From Pseudomonadales bacterium (lineage in GTDB: Bacteria > Pseudomonadota > Gammaproteobacteria > Pseudomonadales > UBA7434): 64,000 nucleotides of DNA. Position numbers and translations under genes: made by a program. The DNA is taken from positions 1-64,000 of the forward strand of contig JAOIUY010000011.1 of the NCBI GenBank assembly GCA_028223755.1. Reading direction: 5' to 3'. The notes below the pieces were generated by a model. That model had not been told where the DNA came from. It searched no databases and was given only the letters and a program-made list of their open reading frames with translations. This document shows, piece after piece, positions 19,737 through 28,970 of the stretch (its first letter is position 1; every line of letters begins with the position of its first letter).

Positions 19737-19759
19737 GCCCTTAATTTATCAGCTTACGT

Positions 19760-20305
19760 TTAAATCGCTCGCACATTCGGTGGCGTTTGTTTAAGGCTGG
19801 CATCTTGTTCGGTGTCATGCGAAGAGCTGCCGAAGTCTTCTTCACTCGGGTCGCTATCTTCGGCATCTTGATTAAGGTTAATTTTTTCCAAACCGTAATC
19901 TTCAGAAAGTGTACCGCTATTCGCAGCATCCGATTTTGGTGCGTAATCCAGTGGTGCTTGCAATGGCTCAGACGGTGATACACCTTCGCCCGATAATACG
20001 GAATCTAATAAGAGTGATTGGCCATTTTCATCGCGGCATAATTGATCGGCGCCGAGCGCGAGGTGTTGATGAATATCTTTATATTTTTCAGTTAAATCAT
20101 TAAGCATTAACGCGGTTTGCGAAAAGTGATCAGCGACATGTTGCTGGTACTGTTTGTTTTTGGCTTCAGCGTCGGCGAGTGCTTGATTTAATTCGCGCAC
20201 TTTGTTTTCTGCACCACCTACATTGCGATACAAGCCGATACCGACGAGTAAGCCAATAACTGCAGCGACAAATCCGATAAAAACCAAAAAACTGAAATCA
20301 AACAT
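19760..20305 (-). CDS. zapG: YhcB/ZapG family (DUF1043) cell-envelope protein
   Basis: A 181-residue single-pass inner-membrane protein. An N-terminal transmembrane helix (residues 5-27, LVFIGFVAAVIGLLVGIGLYRN) is followed by a coiled coil (about 30-90, including KYKDIHQHLALGADQLC) and a disordered acidic tail. This is the DUF1043/YhcB pattern; YhcB/ZapG links envelope growth with division. GAGG lies eight bases upstream of the ATG. It is divergent from zapE, a neighbouring arrangement found in many gammaproteobacteria. Confidence 0.88.
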   Translation of the reverse strand: MFDFSFLVFIGFVAAVIGLLVGIGLYRNVGGAENKVRELNQALADAEAKNKQYQQHVADHFSQTALMLNDLTEKYKDIHQHLALGADQLCRDENGQSLLLDSVLSGEGVSPSEPLQAPLDYAPKSDAANSGTLSEDYGLEKINLNQDAEDSDPSEEDFGSSSHDTEQDASLKQTPPNVRAI

Positions 20306-20522
20306 ATGTATTACCTCTAGACTGGCCTTGTATTATTGCGCCATCAATTGTTACGCCAATAGTATAACGCTAAATGAGAAAAATCGGGCGTTATTAACGT
20401 ATTTTATCTGCGCTTCATCGCTGTGATGACATTGCTAAGCGCAGGCAGTAGAGTTAATCTGCGCCTCTTATTATTACTGTTTTTAAATACGTACGCTCAA
20501 TGAATTGGTATTCGTCTGTTTT

Positions 20523-21671
20523 ATGACCGTTATTATTCGTCCACATGATCGCTATTTAATGGATCTTGAAAAGCCAGATTTTCGCTTTGATGCTGCGCAG
20601 GAATTGGCGATAAAAAAGCTCGATGATTTATTTGATCGTCTAGTGGCTCAACAGTCATTATCCATTAAGGATAGGTTTCTGTCGTCGCTAGGTCGAGCAA
20701 TAGCTAGGCTTGTGGGTCGAGCACCCTCGAGTTCTCCTGAGCGAGGACTGTATTTTTGGGGTGGCGTAGGTCGCGGTAAGACCTATTTAATGGATATGTT
20801 TTATGACGCATTGCCGGGCGATGCTAAGTTGCGTATCCACTTTCACCGCTTTATGCGTCGAGTTCATCAAGAATTGGCCACTTTGGCCGACACGAAGAAT
20901 CCGTTAGAAGTTGTTGCTGATCGCATTGCGGCTGAGGCAAAAGTGATTTGTTTTGACGAATTCTTTGTTTCAGATATTACTGATGCCATGATATTAGCGG
21001 GTATGTTTGAAGCCTTATTTAAGCGTGGAGTTTGTTTAGTAGCTACTTCGAATATAGCGCCAGATGGTCTTTATAAAGACGGATTGCAACGCTCACGATT
21101 TTTGCCTGCTATTGCATTAATTAAACATCACACCGAAGTGTTGAATATTGATGGTGGTATCGATTATCGATTGCGTACTCTAGAGCGCGCAGAGTTGTAC
21201 TACACGCCGCTGGATACCGGTGCAGATGCCAGTTTGTTGCAAAGCTTTGAGCACTTGGTACCGCAGCGAGAAAGTCAGGCTGTTAGTCATAAAAAAGATA
21301 CACGCATCGAGATTGAGGGTCGCCATATTGATGCGCGCTATTTAGCGGATGATGTTGTCTGGTTTGATTTTGATACTATTTGTGATGGCCCGCGCTCGCA
21401 AAATGACTATATTGAGATCGCCAAAGAGTTTCATGCCGTATTAATCAGTGATGTGCCGCAAATGGGGCCTCAGAATGAGGATAGGGCGCGTCGATTTATT
21501 AATTTGGTCGATGAGTTTTATGACCACAATATTAAGTTAGTGCTGTCTGCAGCAGTGAATTTGCCGGATTTGTATCAAGATGGTCGTCTGGCATTTGAGT
21601 TTCAGCGAACCTGTAGTCGCCTTCAAGAGATGCAGTCTCATGATTATTTGGCTGCAGCGCATAAAGCCTAG
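20523..21671 (+). CDS. zapE: cell division ATPase ZapE (AFG1-like)
   Basis: A 382-residue AFG1-like P-loop ATPase. ZapE associates with the Z ring and supports division under low oxygen and high temperature in E. coli. Visible parts are the Walker A loop GGVGRGKTYLMD, the HFHRFMRRVH segment, Walker B VICFDEFFVSD, and the R-rich RFLPAIALIKHH and FINLVDEFYD motifs. I chose ATG at 20523 because its N-terminus aligns with family members. A TTG six codons upstream and an ATG at 20559 are alternatives, none with a strong ribosome site. Confidence 0.92.
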   Translation: MTVIIRPHDRYLMDLEKPDFRFDAAQELAIKKLDDLFDRLVAQQSLSIKDRFLSSLGRAIARLVGRAPSSSPERGLYFWGGVGRGKTYLMDMFYDALPGDAKLRIHFHRFMRRVHQELATLADTKNPLEVVADRIAAEAKVICFDEFFVSDITDAMILAGMFEALFKRGVCLVATSNIAPDGLYKDGLQRSRFLPAIALIKHHTEVLNIDGGIDYRLRTLERAELYYTPLDTGADASLLQSFEHLVPQRESQAVSHKKDTRIEIEGRHIDARYLADDVVWFDFDTICDGPRSQNDYIEIAKEFHAVLISDVPQMGPQNEDRARRFINLVDEFYDHNIKLVLSAAVNLPDLYQDGRLAFEFQRTCSRLQEMQSHDYLAAAHKA

Positions 21672-21953
21672 CCGTTTTTGGTGGATTTTTGTCCATATAG
21701 GTAGGTTGAGTGGCGAGTTAAGGCAGGAATCAGTCTGATTCGGCTTGATTCAGATAGTCGTTATATAATGATGCCTAAAGCGGCCTCGCTATCGGCTATA
21801 GGTCGGGCAATTGAGGCGGATTTATCACATCAATAAATCAGTTGCTAAACCCGTTTTGATTCTGTAGTATTCGCGCTCTTTTTTAGCTTGCTCCAAATGC
21901 GGAGCAATCATAGTCAATGCCCATATATTTGGGCCAATTTGGGATGTTTTCTG

Positions 21954-22382
21954 ATGAAAACTTATAGTGCCAAGCCTGCTGATATCCAACGTGAGTGGTT
22001 TATCATCGACGCAACAGGCAAAACACTCGGTCGCATGGCGACTGAAATCGCGCATAGATTGCGTGGTAAACATAAAGCTGAATACACACCGCATATGGAC
22101 GTTGGCGACTTTATTGTTGTCGTGAATGCCGAAAAGGTTGCGGTTACGGGTAAAAAAGGCACTGATAAAATTTATCATTCGCACACAGGTTACCCAGGTG
22201 GACTTAAGTCTATCTCGTTCAACAAATTAATCGACAAAGCGCCTGAGCGGACTATTCAGTCAGCAGTTAAAGGCATGCTTCCTAGAAATCCTCTAGGTCG
22301 AGAGATGTTTCGTAAGCTGAAAGTGTACGCGGGTGATCAGCATCCACATACGGCACAGCAACCACAAATTCTAGAATTGTAA
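21954..22382 (+). CDS. rplM: 50S ribosomal protein L13
   Basis: The 142-residue length is exactly that of bacterial L13, an early-assembly 23S rRNA-binding protein. Signatures include [45 protein letters not shown] and [16 protein letters not shown] chose ATG at 21954; the upstream in-frame extension to 21888 is unlike L13. It is followed 12 bp later by rpsI, the universal pair. The 282-bp leader upstream is gene-free and should hold the ribosomal promoter and any autogenous control site. Confidence 0.98.
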   Translation: MKTYSAKPADIQREWFIIDATGKTLGRMATEIAHRLRGKHKAEYTPHMDVGDFIVVVNAEKVAVTGKKGTDKIYHSHTGYPGGLKSISFNKLIDKAPERTIQSAVKGMLPRNPLGREMFRKLKVYAGDQHPHTAQQPQILEL

Positions 22383-22394
22383 GAGCACAAGACT

Positions 22395-22790
22395 ATGGCA
22401 GCGATTCAATACTACACGGGTACAGGTCGACGTAAAACGGCTTCAGCACGTGTCTTCTTAAAAGATGGCAGCGGCACAATTACTGTTAATAAACGTCCAC
22501 TTGATGAGTTTTTTGGCCGTCAAGTTGCTCGTATGATTGTCCGTCAACCTTTACAACTGGTTGATTGTGATGAGAAATTTGATGTTAACGTCACTGTTAG
22601 AGGTGGTGGTAGCTTTGGTCAAGCAGGTGCAATTCGTCACGGTATTACTCGTGCGCTAATTGAATTTGACGAGACGCTACGTTCGCCACTCAGAAAAGCA
22701 GGTTTTGTTACCCGTGACGCTCGAGAAGTTGAGCGTAAGAAAGTGGGTCTACGTAAAGCACGTAAGAAGCCGCAATTCTCGAAACGCTAA
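22395..22790 (+). CDS. rpsI: 30S ribosomal protein S9
   Basis: 131 residues with the S9 signatures [36 protein letters not shown] and the basic C-terminal tail ending KKPQFSKR, which reaches the P-site tRNA. It forms an operon with rplM and ends at a strong intrinsic terminator 22 bp downstream. Confidence 0.98.
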   Translation: MAAIQYYTGTGRRKTASARVFLKDGSGTITVNKRPLDEFFGRQVARMIVRQPLQLVDCDEKFDVNVTVRGGGSFGQAGAIRHGITRALIEFDETLRSPLRKAGFVTRDAREVERKKVGLRKARKKPQFSKR

Positions 22791-22812
22791 ATCGTCTTTG
22801 TTGGCGATACCC

Positions 22813-22843
22813 AAAAGCCCGATCTTTATCGGGCTTTTTTTTG
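22813..22843 (+). terminator. intrinsic terminator of rplM-rpsI
   Basis: AAAGCCCGAT, a four-base loop (CTTT), then ATCGGGCTTT followed by T residues form a stable GC-rich stem with a U-tract directly after rpsI. Confidence 0.95.
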
Positions 22844-23334
22844 GCTGGATTTTGTTGCTGTTGGGATGAGCCAATAAACCGAGCAGCTCGTATAAAAACA
22901 GTTGAGAAGGGGAGTTATTAGGCGCTTACGCCGCAGCAGTGCAAGTTACTGAGTTTGCCCAGAAAAATACCTTCAAAAGTGCACAATTTTCTGACAGCGG
23001 CGCCAGATTAATTTACCATTCGCACCGGCTGACCACTGGGTACTTTACGCGCCGGTAGTCGTCACTTTAGTCGCAGGGAATGTTGCAAACATTGTTGCAT
23101 CTATATACGCCAGCCACTGTCTTTTCGCATAAATGGCCTTCACGTTGAGCGACGCAAATTTATCAGTACATCTACATGTGGTATTTGATGAATGCATATT
23201 AAATTGATGTGTGACGAACCTGTTTTAGATAAATCGGTTTTAAATAACTGTTTATAGATAACTGAATTTAGATAAGTAGTAACGCTCTAGCATACACAGT
23301 ATGACATTACGTCATATGGTTTTAGGAGAATTAA
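22844..23334. other. gene-free leader upstream of petA, with ~14-bp repeats
   Basis: About 490 bp between the rpsI terminator and petA contain no convincing gene or RNA fold that I recognise. The most regular element is four imperfect units of TTTAGATAA(CTG) at 23224, 23239, 23253 and 23267 (period 14-15), ending about 55 bp before petA. An AGGAG ribosome site follows. The petA promoter must lie here, but I cannot place it with confidence. Confidence 0.45.
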
Positions 23335-23928
23335 ATGAGTAACGACGGCACCAATACCGGCCGAAGACGGTTTTTAACGGCAGCCACATCGGCAGTTGCA
23401 GCAGCAGGCGCTGTTGGCATCGCGGTTCCGTTTATTGGATCGTGGAACCCTAGCGCTAAAGCGAAAGCGGCAGGCGCGCCCGTTAAATTTGATGCGGGAA
23501 AAATGGAGCCGGGTCAGTTGGTTCGCGTTGAATGGCGTGGCCAACCGGTGTTCGTTATTCGACGCACACAAGAACAAATTGATAGCTTGGCAGGTAATGA
23601 TGATGATCTTAAAGATCCAGAATCCATTGCCTCATCTCAGCCAAGCTATGTCGATGGTCGCAACCGTGCTGTTAAGAGCGAGTATCTTGTACTCGTAGGC
23701 TTATGTACGCATTTGGGTTGTTCACCAAAATACATTAAGAAGCTTGATGCTGCTGCTCCTGACGCCAATTGGAATGGCGGTTTTTTCTGTGCTTGTCACG
23801 GTTCAAAATTCGACATGGCCGGTCGCGTTTATAAGGGCGTTCCAGCTTCAGAGAATTTAGTTGTACCACCTTACACCTATCAGACGGATTCGTTGATGAT
23901 TATTGGTGTTGATGGGGAGAATGCATAA
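23335..23928 (+). CDS. petA: ubiquinol-cytochrome c reductase Rieske Fe-S subunit
   Basis: The 197-residue Rieske protein of the cytochrome bc1 complex, moving electrons from ubiquinol to cytochrome c1. The N-terminus has a twin-arginine-like GRRRFLTAAT sequence and one membrane helix (about 16-36). The 2Fe-2S cluster ligands are in CTHLGC (C124, H126, C129) and CACHGS (C152, C154, H155), with the G-x-Y/P-type VPPYTY loop near the C-terminus. AGGAG precedes the ATG. The stop overlaps the start of the cytochrome b/c1 gene (ATAATG), so translation is coupled. Confidence 0.97.
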   Translation: MSNDGTNTGRRRFLTAATSAVAAAGAVGIAVPFIGSWNPSAKAKAAGAPVKFDAGKMEPGQLVRVEWRGQPVFVIRRTQEQIDSLAGNDDDLKDPESIASSQPSYVDGRNRAVKSEYLVLVGLCTHLGCSPKYIKKLDAAAPDANWNGGFFCACHGSKFDMAGRVYKGVPASENLVVPPYTYQTDSLMIIGVDGENA

Positions 23929-25976
23929 TGGGTAATTGGTTAGTAGGACTTCGCGATTGGGTAGATGCTCGTCTGCCGATTATGCGCGCTTGGAATACAC
24001 ATATGGGTGCGTACTACGCCCCGAAAAACTTTAACTTCTGGTACTTCTTTGGCGTCTTGTCATTATTAGTATTGGTCAACCAATTGTTAACCGGTATCTG
24101 GTTAACAATGAATTACGTACCTAGCCAAGAAGAGGCATTTGCCTCGGTTGAGTACATCATGCGTGATGTCGACTACGGCTGGATTCTTCGCTATATGCAC
24201 TCTACCGGTGCCTCAGCGTTTTTCGTCGTTATCTATTTACATATGTTCCGCGCATTAATTTATGGTTCGTATAAACAACCACGAGAATTGATTTGGATCT
24301 TCGGTATGTTGATCTTTGTCGTGCTCATGGCTGAGGCCTTTATGGGTTACGTACTACCATGGGGACAAATGTCTTACTGGGGTGCGCAGGTTATTATCTC
24401 GCTCTTTGGCGCTATTCCTTATGTGGGTGAGGCGTTGGTTGAGTGGTTCCGCGGTGATTACCTGATTTCCGGTATTACACTGAATCGTTTCTTTGCGCTG
24501 CATGTTGTGGCATTGCCCATTGTTTTGTTGGCCTTAGTGGTGCTGCATTTATTAGCGTTGCACGAAGTGGGTTCGAATAACCCTGATGGCGTTGATATTA
24601 AAAAGCACAAAGATGAAAAAGGTATTCCGTTAGATGGCGTGGCATTCCACCCTTACTACACGGTGCATGATCTACAAGCGATTGCCGTATTCTTGTTTAT
24701 CTTCTGCTTTATTATGTTCTTTATGCCAGAGGTTGGCGGTCTGTTTTTAGAGGCACCAAACTTTGAAATAGCTAACCCATTAAAAACGCCTGAGCATATT
24801 GCGCCGGTTTGGTATTTCACACCTTACTATTCGGTACTGCGTGCTATTCCCGATAAGTTTTGGGGCTTTATATTCTTCGCTGCGTCGGTTGCGATTCCAT
24901 TCTTATTACCATGGTTAGATCGTAGCCCGGTTAAGTCCATTCGCTATCGCGGCATCTTTACTAAGATTGCCTTAGTAGTATTTATCTCGTCGTTCATTAT
25001 TTTGGGCGTACTAGGTGTCTGGGCGCCGACTGATTCACGTACGATCTTAGCGCGTATCTGTTCAGTGCTTTACTTCGCTTTCTTCTTATTGATGCCTGTT
25101 TGGACAAGCTTAGAAAAGACTAAACCAGTGCCCGATCGAGTGACAACGTCTGGCGGCATGGGTGTGTTTGGCTCGCTGGGTGTACTGATCCTGATTTTAG
25201 CGTTAGCGATTATTCCGCTCAAAGCCGTGGCGGCAGAATCGGCCTTTGATTGTGGTCAGATCCCATGTGCAGAAATGGATGTTGATTTAAACGATACGGA
25301 CTCGCTGCAACGCGGCTCCGCCTTGTTTGTTAACTACTGTATGGGTTGTCACTCAGCAAAGTATATGCGCTGGGGGCGTTTGGCGGATGATTTAGGTATT
25401 CCTGAGTCAATCGCTAAAGAGCATCTGATTTTGGGTAGCGAGACCAAATTTGGCGCTTTAATGAATATTTCGATGACCGAAGATTATTCAAAAAAGGTCT
25501 TTGGTGGAGCACCACCTGATCTAACATTGGCGGCTCGTGCTCGTTCGCCAGAATGGTTATACACCTACCTGACTTCCTTCTACACGGATTCATCACGACC
25601 GTATGGTGTCAATAACTTAGTTTTTAAAGATGTCGGAATGCCTCACGTCCTGTTAGGCTTACAGGGTGAGCAAGTTTGTCGCCCAGCCATTGCTATTGCG
25701 GCGAATGGCGGCATTAAGCGCGATGAAAGCGGTGAGCCGCTTGAAGATAGCCGTAGTGACTGTGGCCGCGTTGTAGCAGGAGAGGCCGAAGGCAGCCTAA
25801 ACCCTGAAGAATATCAAGCAGCTATGTATGATTTGGTCAACTTTATGACCTACATGGCTGAACCAGCTGCAGCAAAACGAGAGCGTATGGGAATTAGTGT
25901 CCTGCTCTTTATTGCTGTGTTTTTTGTTTTTGCGTTCCTATTGAATCGCGAATATTGGAAGGATATTGACCATTAA
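23928..25976 (+). CDS. petBC: fused cytochrome b / cytochrome c1 of the bc1 complex
   Basis: One uninterrupted 682-residue reading frame encodes both remaining bc1 subunits. Residues 1-405 are cytochrome b: heme histidines H91/H105 and H192/H207, the PVWYF quinol-site loop near 293, and about eight hydrophobic helices. Residues 411-431 form a further hydrophobic stretch ending in Ala-Val-Ala (433-435), a plausible signal-peptidase site. Residues ~436-682 are cytochrome c1: heme attachment C471-M-G-C-H475, the [14 protein letters not shown] segment with the axial Met, and a C-terminal anchor ending [10 protein letters not shown]. This is the layout of fbcH in Bradyrhizobium, whose precursor is cleaved into cytochromes b and c1. 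In Pseudomonas the two are separate genes. It overlaps petA, and sspA follows. Confidence 0.95.
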   Translation: MGNWLVGLRDWVDARLPIMRAWNTHMGAYYAPKNFNFWYFFGVLSLLVLVNQLLTGIWLTMNYVPSQEEAFASVEYIMRDVDYGWILRYMHSTGASAFFVVIYLHMFRALIYGSYKQPRELIWIFGMLIFVVLMAEAFMGYVLPWGQMSYWGAQVIISLFGAIPYVGEALVEWFRGDYLISGITLNRFFALHVVALPIVLLALVVLHLLALHEVGSNNPDGVDIKKHKDEKGIPLDGVAFHPYYTVHDLQAIAVFLFIFCFIMFFMPEVGGLFLEAPNFEIANPLKTPEHIAPVWYFTPYYSVLRAIPDKFWGFIFFAASVAIPFLLPWLDRSPVKSIRYRGIFTKIALVVFISSFIILGVLGVWAPTDSRTILARICSVLYFAFFLLMPVWTSLEKTKPVPDRVTTSGGMGVFGSLGVLILILALAIIPLKAVAAESAFDCGQIPCAEMDVDLNDTDSLQRGSALFVNYCMGCHSAKYMRWGRLADDLGIPESIAKEHLILGSETKFGALMNISMTEDYSKKVFGGAPPDLTLAARARSPEWLYTYLTSFYTDSSRPYGVNNLVFKDVGMPHVLLGLQGEQVCRPAIAIAANGGIKRDESGEPLEDSRSDCGRVVAGEAEGSLNPEEYQAAMYDLVNFMTYMAEPAAAKRERMGISVLLFIAVFFVFAFLLNREYWKDIDH

Positions 25977-26019
25977 TACTGAAACCGATGCGCTTGAAGC
26001 GGTGACCAAGCGGTCATCA

Positions 26020-26628
26020 ATGACATTACTCTCTGACCCGGCTAGCCATTATAGCCATCGGGTGAGAATCGTATTAGCTGAAAAGGGTGTGACATGCGAC
26101 ATCCTTGATACGGACGGCCAAAACTTGCCTGCCGATTTAGTTGATGTGAACCCCTACGGCTCGCTACCCACTTTGTTGGATAGAGATCTTGTACTCTACG
26201 AATCAAAAGTGATTATGGAGTATTTAGATGAGCGTTTTCCGCATCCACCGTTGTTGCCGGTTTATCCAGTAGCGCGTGGTGAAAGCCGCTTGTTTATTTA
26301 TCGCATTGAGCGCGATTGGTGTGCATTAGTTGATGCCATTGAAAGCGGTAAAACTGATGATGCTGAGAAGCTAGCGAAAGATTTGGCTGATGGCTTTGTT
26401 GGCATTGCACCTATTTTTGGTGATAAACCTTTCTTTATGAGTGAAGAGTTTACTCTCGTCGATTGTTGTTTAGGCCCTATCTTGTGGCGCTTAGAATCAT
26501 TGGGTGTCAAACTGCCTAACAACAAACAAGTTAAGCCATTGTTAGAATATATGAAACGTTTGTTTGATATGGAATCATTCCAAGAAAGCTTGACCGAACT
26601 AGAACGTGAGATGCGCCCTAACCGATAG
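26020..26628 (+). CDS. sspA: stringent starvation protein A
   Basis: SspA has a glutathione-S-transferase fold without GST activity and binds RNA polymerase as a transcription modulator in stationary phase and stress. Signatures are [58 protein letters not shown] and [16 protein letters not shown]. Starting at ATG 26020 gives 202 residues, near the usual 205-212. An in-frame GTG (26002) and a TTG (25966, overlapping the cytochrome gene, with AGGA very close) are alternatives. A small stem, CCGATA-N6-TATCGG, spans the stop codon. Confidence 0.95.
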   Translation: MTLLSDPASHYSHRVRIVLAEKGVTCDILDTDGQNLPADLVDVNPYGSLPTLLDRDLVLYESKVIMEYLDERFPHPPLLPVYPVARGESRLFIYRIERDWCALVDAIESGKTDDAEKLAKDLADGFVGIAPIFGDKPFFMSEEFTLVDCCLGPILWRLESLGVKLPNNKQVKPLLEYMKRLFDMESFQESLTELEREMRPNR

Positions 26629-26708
26629 GGCGTTATCGGGCCGGAACGGTCTAGCTAACGATAAATCATCATATTCTTAGCTGTGCTTAAACTAACAACC
26701 GGCTTTAA

Positions 26709-26757
26709 AGTGAAACAGATCTAGTAGTGAAACAGACCTTATACTGAATCAGAAGAG
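26709..26757. repeat. imperfect tandem repeat upstream of sspB
   Basis: Units AGTGAAACAGATCTAGT (26709), AGTGAAACAGACCTTATA (26726) and a degenerate CTGAATCAGAAG (26744) run up to the sspB start, with a period of 17-18 bp. Confidence 0.6.
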
Positions 26758-26760
26758 TGG

Positions 26761-27222
26761 ATGTGGATAAAGATGGCAGATTCTAAACCACCAGTTATGT
26801 CATCCAGTAAATCCTATCTGGTTAATGCCTTGTATCAATGGATTGTTGATAACCATTGCACCCCTTATGTTTTAGTTAACGCTTACGCTCCCAATGTTGA
26901 AGTCCCGCAAGATTATGTCAAAGATGGACAGATCGTTTTAAATATTGCACCGTCGGCGATTGGCGGTTTGTTGATTGATAAAAAAGGGGTTAGCTTTAAC
27001 GCTCGGTTTGGCGGCATTCCGATGGATATTTTTGCACCCATGCAATCGGTGTTAGGGATTTATGCGCGAGAGAATGGCCAAGGTATGATGTTTGAGCCTG
27101 AGTTGGAGCCGGATCCAGACCCTTCTACCGAGCCACCTAAAGGTCCCGGTCCTAAATTGGTTTCTAATAAAAAGGTCGATATTTCTAGTTCAGAAAAACC
27201 CAGTCTGCGAGTCGTAAAATAA
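26761..27222 (+). CDS. sspB: ClpXP protease specificity-enhancing factor SspB
   Basis: SspB delivers ssrA-tagged proteins to ClpXP. The folded domain (about residues 14-115) has SSKSYLVNALYQWIVDNHCTPY, GQIVLNIAPSAIGGLLID and SFNARFGGIPMDIFAPMQSVLGIYARENGQGM. A flexible acidic and proline-rich linker then leads to the C-terminal ClpX-binding motif SLRVVK. ATG at 26761 or 26773 are both possible starts; neither ribosome site is decisive. sspA lies 130 bp upstream, as is usual. Confidence 0.95.
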   Translation: MWIKMADSKPPVMSSSKSYLVNALYQWIVDNHCTPYVLVNAYAPNVEVPQDYVKDGQIVLNIAPSAIGGLLIDKKGVSFNARFGGIPMDIFAPMQSVLGIYARENGQGMMFEPELEPDPDPSTEPPKGPGPKLVSNKKVDISSSEKPSLRVVK

Positions 27223-27232
27223 GATTTCTATT

Positions 27233-27254
27233 GCGGTAAACGAATGTTTACCGC
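27233..27254. terminator. inverted repeat between convergent sspB and dolP
   Basis: GCGGTAAAC-GAAT-GTTTACCGC is a perfect nine-base-pair stem with a four-base loop, placed between two converging genes. It lacks a long T-run, so it may be a weak bidirectional terminator. Confidence 0.6.
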
Positions 27255-27260
27255 GTAAAC

Positions 27261-27872
27261 TTAGTCGATATATTCAAATACCCGCACAATTTTTTGCAAG
27301 CCGTATGATTTTTTAGTCACTGCAACAATGTTTTCAGCTTCTTTTCGTGTCACCAATCCCATTAAATAAATCACACTATTTTCTGTAACGACTTTAATGC
27401 GTCCATGTGGCACGCTCTTAGTAAACCGCAAACGCGTTTTTACTTTATTGCTCAGCCATGCATCACCCGCTTTAGCACCCATAGAGCGAGGGGGTGAAAC
27501 TTCCAGTTCATTGTTAACGCGTCTGACTTTGCGAATTTTTCGAATAGTCTCAGTGGCGGTGTCACGCATTTCTGCAACAGGTACATTGCCGGTTAATAAC
27601 ACCACACCATTAAAGCTATCAATGCTTACCTGTGAATCATCAAATCGAGTATCGATTTTTTTTAAATTCACCTTTGACTTGGTTTCTATTAATTGATCAT
27701 CAACATAGGCGCCAGGTGTACGCTTGCCATAGTTTTCGCTAATTGGCTCATCTCTTGATGCTGAAATTATCGAGGTACAACTCGACAGCAGTAATGTTGA
27801 TAGTAAAAACATTACGCCCAGAAGAGAGCGTGAATTTAAACGGCTGTTTTGCATAACGGTGACTAAGCGCAT
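27261..27872 (-). CDS. dolP: BON-domain outer-membrane lipoprotein DolP (YraP)
   Basis: A lipoprotein with two BON domains, which in DolP bind anionic phospholipid and support outer-membrane integrity at division sites. A hydrophobic leader ends in the lipobox LLSSC. BON1 includes VSIDSFNGVVLLTGNVP and BON2 includes IKVVTENSVIYLMGLVTRKEAE. I chose ATG at 27872 (MRLVTV...), with AAAGG eleven bases upstream; ATG 27854 is possible, and the open frame extends to 27920. It follows diaA by about 20 bp in the conserved order lpoA-yraN-diaA-dolP. Confidence 0.93.
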   Translation of the reverse strand: MRLVTVMQNSRLNSRSLLGVMFLLSTLLLSSCTSIISASRDEPISENYGKRTPGAYVDDQLIETKSKVNLKKIDTRFDDSQVSIDSFNGVVLLTGNVPVAEMRDTATETIRKIRKVRRVNNELEVSPPRSMGAKAGDAWLSNKVKTRLRFTKSVPHGRIKVVTENSVIYLMGLVTRKEAENIVAVTKKSYGLQKIVRVFEYID

Positions 27873-27891
27873 AATCAATGTGACCTTTGAA

Positions 27892-28482
27892 TTAATGGGA
27901 GCCAAATAATTTTTCATCAATAATATCGTTAAGGCAGTTTAAAATGAACAGTGTAATTTCGTGCATTCTTGTTGTATCGGTTTCTTCTAACAATAGCGAT
28001 AAGGTCTGTGTACTGTCTTGTGTATTGGACACTTTGTTATTGCTGCCAATAACAATTGCAGTCATGCCGCTGGCCTCTGCTGCCGCTAGTGTTGTTGCTA
28101 CGATAGCGCTATTCAAGTCATGGCTCAATAGCAGTAATACGTCACCGTTTCGCCCCATAGTTTTTAATGGACGGCTATAAAGTTCATTGGCATTTTCATG
28201 AGCCGCCGCCATTGCTATACCGCTTGCATCACTGTTTAGCGATAAAGCAGGAAGAGCAGGGCGAAGTTCAGCGTCGCGATACATAAGATTATTGCAAAAC
28301 ATTTGCGATAAGGGGGCAAAACTATCAATACCAACTGCAATGACTTTTCGTGATTGCTCTAATTGGTTTGCGATATGTACGCCAGCATCAACCATTGCAG
28401 CGGGTAGCTCAGGTGGCAAGCTGCCGAGAGTTTGCATGGCAGCAGCGATACGCTCAGTAATAAAGGGGTTGTCAGTACTCAT
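27892..28482 (-). CDS. diaA: DnaA initiator-associating SIS-domain protein DiaA
   Basis: A 196-residue SIS-domain protein of the GmhA/DiaA group. DiaA tetramers bind DnaA and promote replication initiation at oriC. The SIS core shows KVIAVGIDSFAPLSQMFCNNLMYR, then GRNGDVLLLLSHDLNSAIVATTLAAAEASGM. Gene context (yraN before, dolP after) favours DiaA over the heptose isomerase GmhA. The start codon overlaps the yraN stop (TAATG). Confidence 0.88.
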   Translation of the reverse strand: MSTDNPFITERIAAAMQTLGSLPPELPAAMVDAGVHIANQLEQSRKVIAVGIDSFAPLSQMFCNNLMYRDAELRPALPALSLNSDASGIAMAAAHENANELYSRPLKTMGRNGDVLLLLSHDLNSAIVATTLAAAEASGMTAIVIGSNNKVSNTQDSTQTLSLLLEETDTTRMHEITLFILNCLNDIIDEKLFGSH

Positions 28483-28919
28483 TAGCAGATAAACGCATTT
28501 TTAATCCAGTTAATATGAAACTTTTGCTTATTATTCGTCGCAACTAAGTGACTAGGCGACATATCAATAACATCAAAACGGCATTCTACATTGGCTTGGT
28601 GATGTTGTAGATAATGGTTTGCTATTTTGATGAGTTTTTGTTGCTTATTTCTAGTGATGCTCATCGCTCCACCGCCATAGGCACTGCTTTTACGGTAGCG
28701 CACCTCAATAAAAATAATGACCTTAGCATCCGACATAACAATATCAATCTCACCATAGCGTGAGTGGTAATTGCTATCAAGCAACTTTAAGCCTTGATCC
28801 GTTAAAAATGCTGTTGCAGCCTGTTCGGCGCTATCACCAATATGCTTGGTTGTTATCGGCTCTTTTGATGAGGTATTCAAAAGATTATTTAAGCGCTTAA
28901 TTAATGTCTTTGGCTGCAT
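28482..28919 (-). CDS. yraN: UPF0102 endonuclease-like protein YraN
   Basis: A 145-residue protein of the YraN family, which carries a restriction-endonuclease-like fold. The conserved core is GDSAEQAATAFLTDQGLKLLDSNYHSRYGEIDIVM followed by VIIFIEVRYRKSSAYGGG. The E..D..ExK-type catalytic pattern is visible as GEIDIV and EVRYR, with the family's usual VK/R variation. Cellular role is not established. It sits between lpoA and diaA, as in E. coli. Confidence 0.93.
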   Translation of the reverse strand: MQPKTLIKRLNNLLNTSSKEPITTKHIGDSAEQAATAFLTDQGLKLLDSNYHSRYGEIDIVMSDAKVIIFIEVRYRKSSAYGGGAMSITRNKQQKLIKIANHYLQHHQANVECRFDVIDMSPSHLVATNNKQKFHINWIKNAFIC

Positions 28920-28970
28920 TTTCCAGTTCCTTTGGAAAGATGGTGGTTAATAGCAGTGTATCTCGCGGTA

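Noticed and set aside
20505-20522. Upstream TTG start for zapE
   Set aside because: The extra six residues do not match the family and the ATG at 20523 aligns with the usual N-terminus.
27892-28482. Phosphoheptose isomerase GmhA
   Set aside because: The SIS fold would allow it, but position between yraN and dolP is the conserved place of diaA.
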